Assembly (NCBI GenBank): GCA_964608265.1
Contig: CAZSNP010000005.1
Location: 1-64,000, forward strand
Reading direction: 5' to 3'
DNA from: JANWXR01 sp964608265
Lineage (GTDB): Bacteria > Chloroflexota > Anaerolineae > Anaerolineales > UBA6663
Length of the DNA: 64,000 bases
A model generated the notes under the pieces. It was not told the origin of the DNA and did no database searches. It was given only the letters and a program-made list of their open reading frames with translations. Each line of letters opens with the position of its first letter. Positions within the stretch are counted from its first letter, which is position 1. The translations under genes and the position numbers were made by a program. Below are positions 59,208 to 64,000 of this stretch, one piece after another.

Positions 59208-60962
59208 TTAGGGCCCTTTGCTGACGACCGGGAGGTAGACCGGATAGACGGGCGTGACGGTCAGCGACGTCTGCCCCGACGGCACTGTCATCGTTAGGTA
59301 GCCTGAGACATACGGCGCCAGATAAGGGGGGTTGCCACCCACAGTAATGCGATAGAGCCTGGCAGAAAAACCCAGGCCCGGCTGGCTGAACCCGGCTGGG
59401 CCGGTAATTGGGGTGGTGCCGACGTTGAGGCCGATCTGTACGGATTGCGTGTCCGATACCACGGCCGTTATGGTGCTGGTAGCCGGGGCATAGGTGGCCT
59501 GAATCTGTGTCCAGCGGTCGCCCGTGAGCTGGTTGATGTTTAGCCAGTAGTAGGGCTTCGACTCATCCGAAGAAATATTGAGGGTGTAGGGAAGGTTGTT
59601 GAGCGTGCGCGGCGCGAAGAAGTCGAGCACGGCTGTCGGTGATGGCACGCAACTGTGGAAGGCAGTGCCACAACCACTACTGCTCGTGTCAAACCCAATC
59701 GTTACCGTCTGATCGGGACCAAAACCGTTGATGGCGTCTCGCAAGCGAGTGGAATGGGTCACTGGCACCAACGTGTCGCTGATGTGATGGGTGATCGAAA
59801 TGGGGACGTGGATCAGATTGCGCGCGAAGTTCAGCCCGGAACGTCGCTGGTAACAAAATGGATTCCCCGATGGGGGCAGCGGGGCGCCCGCGAGATGGCA
59901 CTCTTGCCGCATGGCCAGCACCTGCGCTACGTTTTCGTCGCCATAGAAGGCCACCTGCTCGTCGTACCAGGCGGCGAAGTCAGTTGGGCCCTTGTTGTCG
60001 TAGACTGCCGCAAACAGATGCGGGTACTTGCCCGCCGTCACCACCGCAGTCTGCCCACCCATTGAATAGCCGACGAGGTATACCCGGCTTGGATCCACGT
60101 TGTAATTTGCAGCCATGTAGATCAACGTGCCCAGGATATCGTACTGGCTTTCGAGCGAGGCATAGGCGAACGCACCGGGCGTGGGCGGCGGTGGATTGCC
60201 CTGCCAGCGTCCGTGCAACTCCGGCGAGGCCAGCAGCCAGTTCTTTGCGTTGGCCGCTCCACCAAATTCAAGGTAACCGTCGAGCTGCGTGCCGTAGCGC
60301 CCGTGCGCAAAGATCACCAGCGGTGTTGGCGTGTTGTTGTAGCCATCGGGGATTTGGATGATGGCCGGCTGCGAGGAGCCGTCATAGGGATTTGTGAAAC
60401 TGATCGTCGCGGACACGGCCAGCGTGCTGACCAGTTGCGGTTCGACCCCGGCGGTCACGGGCGGCGGGCTAACCACGCCCCACACCTCCAGCCGCACCCC
60501 TAGCGCGCTCCAGGCATCATCCGGCCGGCGGTCATTGCTGATCGTAACTTCATTGGGGCCCTGCTTCACCAGCTCAATGGGCACATCTAGCACAAAGGCA
60601 CGACCCTCGCCGCAGGGCGTGCCATATGGGAAGATTGGCGCGGTGGCAACCTTCTGACCGTTAAGTTGAATCGTGTGCGCGGCCTCGCTGCCCGCCACCG
60701 TAATCACCAGTCGCGCGCGATCGGCCTGGCCCTGCCAGCGCAACGTCACCCTGCCGCTCGCGGTTCGTTCGCGGCCAGCCGGAACCTGAAGACAGCCAGT
60801 GGAATCCGAAGCGACACCGGCGAGGCGAGGGGGCATTGGCGCTGACGCCTCAGCGCTTACGCGTGTCGCGCCGCCCGAGGCGCACGCCAGCGCAATCAGC
60901 ACCGCCCAGAGGCTGCCCACAAAGTTTTGGCGTCGCAATCGCCGCGCGAAACGATCAGGCAT
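59208..60962 (-). CDS. Secreted alpha/beta-hydrolase esterase
   Basis: 584 aa. Signal peptide at about 15-37. An N-terminal beta domain (about 40-200) is followed by an alpha/beta-hydrolase fold (about 220-460) with LVIFAHGRYGTQLDGY, the nucleophile elbow GYSMGGQTA (Ser) and HHISDTLVPVTHS as the acid/His region. It is reminiscent of PHB-depolymerase-like or feruloyl-esterase-like enzymes. The C-terminal domain (about 470-575) is beta-rich and ends PVYPVYLPVVSKGP. ATG 60962 overlaps the acyltransferase stop by 8 nt, so it shares that operon. It may deacylate the polysaccharide outside the cell. Confidence 0.84.
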   Translation of the reverse strand: MPDRFARRLRRQNFVGSLWAVLIALACASGGATRVSAEASAPMPPRLAGVASDSTGCLQVPAGRERTASGRVTLRWQGQADRARLVITVAGSEAAHTIQLNGQKVATAPIFPYGTPCGEGRAFVLDVPIELVKQGPNEVTISNDRRPDDAWSALGVRLEVWGVVSPPPVTAGVEPQLVSTLAVSATISFTNPYDGSSQPAIIQIPDGYNNTPTPLVIFAHGRYGTQLDGYLEFGGAANAKNWLLASPELHGRWQGNPPPPTPGAFAYASLESQYDILGTLIYMAANYNVDPSRVYLVGYSMGGQTAVVTAGKYPHLFAAVYDNKGPTDFAAWYDEQVAFYGDENVAQVLAMRQECHLAGAPLPPSGNPFCYQRRSGLNFARNLIHVPISITHHISDTLVPVTHSTRLRDAINGFGPDQTVTIGFDTSSSGCGTAFHSCVPSPTAVLDFFAPRTLNNLPYTLNISSDESKPYYWLNINQLTGDRWTQIQATYAPATSTITAVVSDTQSVQIGLNVGTTPITGPAGFSQPGLGFSARLYRITVGGNPPYLAPYVSGYLTMTVPSGQTSLTVTPVYPVYLPVVSKGP

Positions 60963-61716
60963 GGTCGTTCTCCCGTTCGCGGGAACGGACGACCCGCGCC
61001 GGCACACCGACCGCAATCGCGTAGGGTGGCAGATCACTCGTCACCACCGCCCCGGCGCCGACAATCGCGCCGCGGCCAATGGTGACGTTTTCGAGAACGC
61101 AGACATTGGCCCCCAGCCAGACATCCTCTTCCAGGACAATAGCGCCCCGGCTGGAAAGCGGCTGCTCCCGCATGGGGCGGCGGGCATCGCGGTACCCGTG
61201 TTGATACGGCATGAACACGCACCGTGGGCCGATCATGCAATTGGCCCCGATCTCGATGTCGCCTTCGAAGGCGTTGAGCACGCCGCCGGCCTGGATGTAG
61301 GTGTTCGCGCCGATGCGGAGCGAGCCGGGGCCGCCCAATTCCACCATTGTGAAACGATAGAGATGGACGTTCGGCCCGCACACCACCTCGCCCCGCCAAT
61401 CGGGGTGTGCATAGATCGTCACATCGTCATCCACAAAACACTGCGGCCCGAGGTGCAGGCGCGGGCAGTGAACGTCGGCATCAGGTGAGATGAAGGGGCG
61501 GTTGCCCAGATAGCTGAGGACGGCCCGCCGATCTTTGTATGTTCCCAGCGGCCAGACGGCCAGACGGGTGAACAGTGAGGAGAGCGGCGCGAGGCTGAGC
61601 CAGCCGCGCACCCACAGGTTGACGGCCGCAGCGCGCAGCGTTTGAGCGAGCGGCTGGCGCAACCTCACCGGCCCGAAGCGATAGGGACGATCGTGTACCG
61701 CGCGCGAGTCGTTCAT
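60955..61716 (-). CDS. Hexapeptide acyltransferase (WcaF-like)
   Basis: 253 aa. A hydrophobic N-terminal part (about 25-60) is followed by left-handed beta-helix hexapeptide repeats from about 85 (LHLGPQCFVDDDVTIYAHP, LRIGANTYIQAGGVLNAFEGDIEIGANCMIGP, IVLEEDVWLGANVCVLENVTIGRGAIVGAGAVV), with the catalytic His in MPYQHGY. It O-acetylates sugars. It overlaps the esterase start and, 4 nt, the GT2 gene's end. An acetyltransferase directly next to a secreted esterase suggests that acyl groups are added inside and removed or remodelled outside. Confidence 0.86.
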   Translation of the reverse strand: MNDSRAVHDRPYRFGPVRLRQPLAQTLRAAAVNLWVRGWLSLAPLSSLFTRLAVWPLGTYKDRRAVLSYLGNRPFISPDADVHCPRLHLGPQCFVDDDVTIYAHPDWRGEVVCGPNVHLYRFTMVELGGPGSLRIGANTYIQAGGVLNAFEGDIEIGANCMIGPRCVFMPYQHGYRDARRPMREQPLSSRGAIVLEEDVWLGANVCVLENVTIGRGAIVGAGAVVTSDLPPYAIAVGVPARVVRSRERENDHA

Positions 61717-62768
61717 TTCGCCAATGAGTCCGAGGCCGGGCGAGTGAGCATTGAATTCAATACGGCCTCGGCGCTTTGGCCACCGGCCGATGGTTTCAAG
61801 CGCCGCTGTATCCCACGCCGGAAAAGAAAAGCCGCCCAGCGCAGGTCGGCCAGTTCCTGCACCGTCGCCTTCAGTAAACGCCAGCGCCGAACGGGGAAAC
61901 CCAGCCGCGCCAGCTCGGTGCGCTGGTAATTCCAGAATTCATCCTCTTTGAGTTCAAACACGCTATGCGCGAGGAAGCGATAGTAGTGTTCCTGAAATTC
62001 AGCCAGCCGCTGCCGATATTCGGCGGCTGAAAGATAATTCGGGCCGTGCTCCACAAGGGCGCGAAAGTCCGCGAGATAGTGAGTCGAGAGCCGCCGTGTC
62101 ATGGAGGTCAATGATTCGTTGTGCCGCCGTGTGAAAGTCAGCACCTGATGCACAAAGCCGAAATCACACTTCCTCAGCAAACGGTATATCACATCGCTAT
62201 CGGCGTGCAGGCGGTCCTCGGCATAGAACGGATCGCGCGCGCGCACCAGATCGGCGCGCAACAACAGCGCGGTCGGCGAGCCGAACACAGACAGTTGACC
62301 GAGCAGACTCAGGCGGCCAATCTCACAGCCGGGGATGACCGTCCGGGCCGGAGGCAGCCCGTCGAGGCTGACGCGATTCTCCTCCAGCCGGTACGCGCTG
62401 ACGACGCCCACGTTCGGGTTCGCCTCCGCCAGCGCCACCATCCGCTCCAAACACTCGGGGAAAAGCCAATCATCGGCATGCAGGACTTTGCAGTAGCGGG
62501 CCTCCGGCGACATCTGCCGCATGGCCGCATTCCAGTTTTGGAATTGAGTCAGGAACCGAGGATTGGTCACCACGCGCAGCCGCGCATCCTGCTGGGCGTA
62601 GCCTTCAGCGATGGCGCGCGTTTGGTCGGAGCTGCAGTTATCCACCAGCACCAGTTCCCAGCGCGCGTAGGTCTGAGCCAGCACGCTTTCAATACACTCG
62701 GCCAGAAAAGCCTGGCCGTTGTAGACCGGGATGATGACGCTGACCAACGGGGCGTTTGCCGAAGCCAT
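61713..62768 (-). CDS. Glycosyltransferase family 2
   Basis: 351 aa GT-A enzyme. PLVSVIIPVYNGQAFLAECIESVLAQTYARWELVLVDN opens the nucleotide-sugar domain. The DXD-type metal site is HADDWLFPECLERM, and the acceptor side has FGSPTALLLRADLVRARDPFYAEDRLHADSDVIYRLL. ATG 62768 is chosen because conserved sequence begins 7 residues later; ATG 62780 is also possible. The stop overlaps the acyltransferase start by ATGA. The sugar is unknown. Confidence 0.88.
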   Translation of the reverse strand: MASANAPLVSVIIPVYNGQAFLAECIESVLAQTYARWELVLVDNCSSDQTRAIAEGYAQQDARLRVVTNPRFLTQFQNWNAAMRQMSPEARYCKVLHADDWLFPECLERMVALAEANPNVGVVSAYRLEENRVSLDGLPPARTVIPGCEIGRLSLLGQLSVFGSPTALLLRADLVRARDPFYAEDRLHADSDVIYRLLRKCDFGFVHQVLTFTRRHNESLTSMTRRLSTHYLADFRALVEHGPNYLSAAEYRQRLAEFQEHYYRFLAHSVFELKEDEFWNYQRTELARLGFPVRRWRLLKATVQELADLRWAAFLFRRGIQRRLKPSAGGQSAEAVLNSMLTRPASDSLAK

Positions 62769-62782
62769 GCCGCTCACCATAC

Positions 62783-63646
62783 TCACAACGCAAAGGTGCG
62801 ATGCTTGAGGCTGCCGTGTATCCGCCCGACCCGCCAGCCGAAATCCCATAACCAGCGCGCCGCGTCTTCCTTGCTTCGCAGCCACAGCGCGCCCCACAGC
62901 ACGTCGCGCCAGCCGGGCAGGCTGGCCGTGACGCCCAGCCGGGGCATGCCGTGCGCGCGGTAGCGTTTATACAGCAGCACGTTGTACTCCGCGTAGGCGC
63001 GTGCCTGCCGGTAGATGCTGCTCAGGCTTTCCCGAAAGCGTACATGCAGCACCGCCTCCGGCACGAAAGCAATCGCCTGCCCGCGCAGTTGGGCGCGCCA
63101 ACAAAAATCCGTGTCATGCAGGTAGGGCAGCGTCTCATCAAACCCGTTGAGTTCGCGGAACAACTCGCGCCGCACGCCCAGCCCACCGCCGCCGGCGTGC
63201 GGCAGGTAGGGCGGATAGCGATACGGGATGAGGTGGCTCTGCTGCGGATTGGCCCGGGAGCGATAGAGCCACGGCACGTTGAGCTTCGCCGTATCGAACC
63301 GGCACGCCACAATGGTGTGTTGTTGAAGCGCCTCGCCGAGCGCCGCCACCCAGCCCGGCGCGACTTCATCATCCGCGTCACAGAACGCGAGTGATTCGCC
63401 GGCGGCCGCCGCCGCCCCATTGTTCATCGCATAGGGCTGGCCCTGCCGGGCCGAAGCCTCCACAAGGCGCAGGTTCGGCATCCGCGCCTGATAGGTGCGG
63501 GCGATCCTGAGCGAGTCATCCGTGCTGCGGTTGTTGGCGAGGATGACTTCCCACGGCTCCGTCCACTGCTGCCCGGACAGCGCCTCCAATTGCACGGCCA
63601 GCGTTTCCGCCGCGTTGTAACAGGGGATGACGACGCTCAGCTTCAT
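62783..63646 (-). CDS. Glycosyltransferase family 2
   Basis: 287 aa. It begins MKLSVVIPCYNAAETLAVQLEAL. ILANNRSTDDSLRIARTYQ follows, with the DXD site in AFCDADDEVAPGWVAALGEAL and the acceptor-side block GGGGLGVRRELFRELNGFDETLPYLHDTDFCWRAQLRG. ATG 63646 begins exactly at the GT2 fold. It ends 3 to 15 nt before the next GT2 gene's start, so the two are cotranscribed. Product of the polysaccharide pathway is unknown. Confidence 0.88.
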   Translation of the reverse strand: MKLSVVIPCYNAAETLAVQLEALSGQQWTEPWEVILANNRSTDDSLRIARTYQARMPNLRLVEASARQGQPYAMNNGAAAAAGESLAFCDADDEVAPGWVAALGEALQQHTIVACRFDTAKLNVPWLYRSRANPQQSHLIPYRYPPYLPHAGGGGLGVRRELFRELNGFDETLPYLHDTDFCWRAQLRGQAIAFVPEAVLHVRFRESLSSIYRQARAYAEYNVLLYKRYRAHGMPRLGVTASLPGWRDVLWGALWLRSKEDAARWLWDFGWRVGRIHGSLKHRTFAL

Positions 63647-63659
63647 ACCGTCTCTGCCT

Positions 63660-64000
63660 TCAACTTCGTCCCGGCGCATAGCGGCGCGCTGACCCGTTTA
63701 GGGTGTTCAGCCACGCCAGATCGCCCTGCCGATACCAGTTCGCGTACACCGGTTGCCCGTGCCGGAGCAGCTCGCTCACGGGCACAAACCGATAGCGGCC
63801 CGTCAACTGTGCCAGCGTCTGATCCACCGCTGCGAGGGTCGGGCCGCGATCGGCGTAGCGTTCCTCAACCGTGTGATACAGCGCATCGTGCAGCAGCGCG
63901 ATGCTGCCCGGCGCTAGTTGCCGGATCAGCTCCTTCGCCATCCACTCAGCGGGATGATCGAACCAATCAAAGGCATGGCACGACCAGGTGACCACGGCGT
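63660..64000 (-). CDS. Polysaccharide deacetylase-family protein, partial
   Basis: The C-terminal ~113 residues only; the gene runs off the right edge. Recognisable CE4 elements are the WSCHAFDWFDHP block, the SIALLHDALYHTVEERYADRGPTL segment (LLHD supplies a late catalytic His) and VPVSELLRHGQP. It is probably a chitin/peptidoglycan-like deacetylase or a homologue that acts on the polysaccharide. The next gene starts 14 nt after its stop. Confidence 0.72.
   Translation of the reverse strand, partial: AVVTWSCHAFDWFDHPAEWMAKELIRQLAPGSIALLHDALYHTVEERYADRGPTLAAVDQTLAQLTGRYRFVPVSELLRHGQPVYANWYRQGDLAWLNTLNGSARRYAPGRS

Overview
The window is a high-GC stretch of bacterial chromosome with no rRNA, tRNA or CRISPR. 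It most resembles Chloroflexota (Anaerolineae-like). The pointers are coenzyme F420 genes, an FhaA/FhaB-type FHA pair beside ftsW/rodA and a PBP gene, a GT39 protein with beta-rich C-terminal domains, an anti-sigma-like protein with a Thr/Pro tail, and secreted proteins carrying short LPxxx(R/K) segments. This placement is an inference; no marker gene fixes it. A 100-N gap at 31991-32090 shows the sequence is a draft scaffold.

Layout. 1-583 is repeat-rich and non-coding. 584-6955 (+) holds two TrkA-type K+ regulatory proteins, two FHA proteins, MTA phosphorylase, an FtsW/RodA flippase-polymerase and a PbpA-like protein that has lost all three transpeptidase motifs. 7035-10445 (+) holds a ROK sugar kinase, a class-III aminotransferase and a DapA/HOGA-type aldolase. 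10450-11580 is a small toxin-antitoxin island flanked by a second, diverged copy of the aldolase 3' end. 11643-16050 (-) encodes a triple-rhodanese sulfurtransferase behind a long structured leader and two flavin amine oxidases. 16158-17715 (+) encodes two trypsin-like proteases. 17719-21341 (-) is an F420 cluster: cofD, a nitroreductase-family protein, an F420-type PPOX protein, cofE and NADPH:F420 reductase. 21588-27895 holds a CaiB-type CoA-transferase, a GT39 mannosyltransferase-like protein, an orphan betaine-binding lipoprotein and an iron alcohol dehydrogenase. 27896-28277 contains fragments of three dead genes, followed by a lower-GC hypothetical gene and recQ.

31471-64000 is read entirely from the minus strand. 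It is a large surface-polysaccharide locus: deacetylases, GT2 and GT4 glycosyltransferases, hexapeptide acyltransferases, a secreted esterase, a Wzz-like co-polymerase, a Wzy/O-antigen-ligase-like protein, an AsnB-like amidotransferase, a heparinase-family lyase, methyltransferases, a FemAB-like transferase and a nucleotide-sugar dehydrogenase. It ends with a DUF11/LamG surface protein and a zinc-finger anti-sigma-like protein. Many genes overlap by ATGA or lie a few bases apart, so several long operons are likely. No flippase, export channel or initiating transferase is visible; these may lie beyond the right edge.

Themes. Several genes have a good -10 hexamer exactly 6 nt before the start codon, which predicts leaderless mRNAs. 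Others have classical promoters and Shine-Dalgarno sites. Palindromic interspersed repeats fill most intergenic gaps, and one appears to sit in frame inside a flavoprotein gene.
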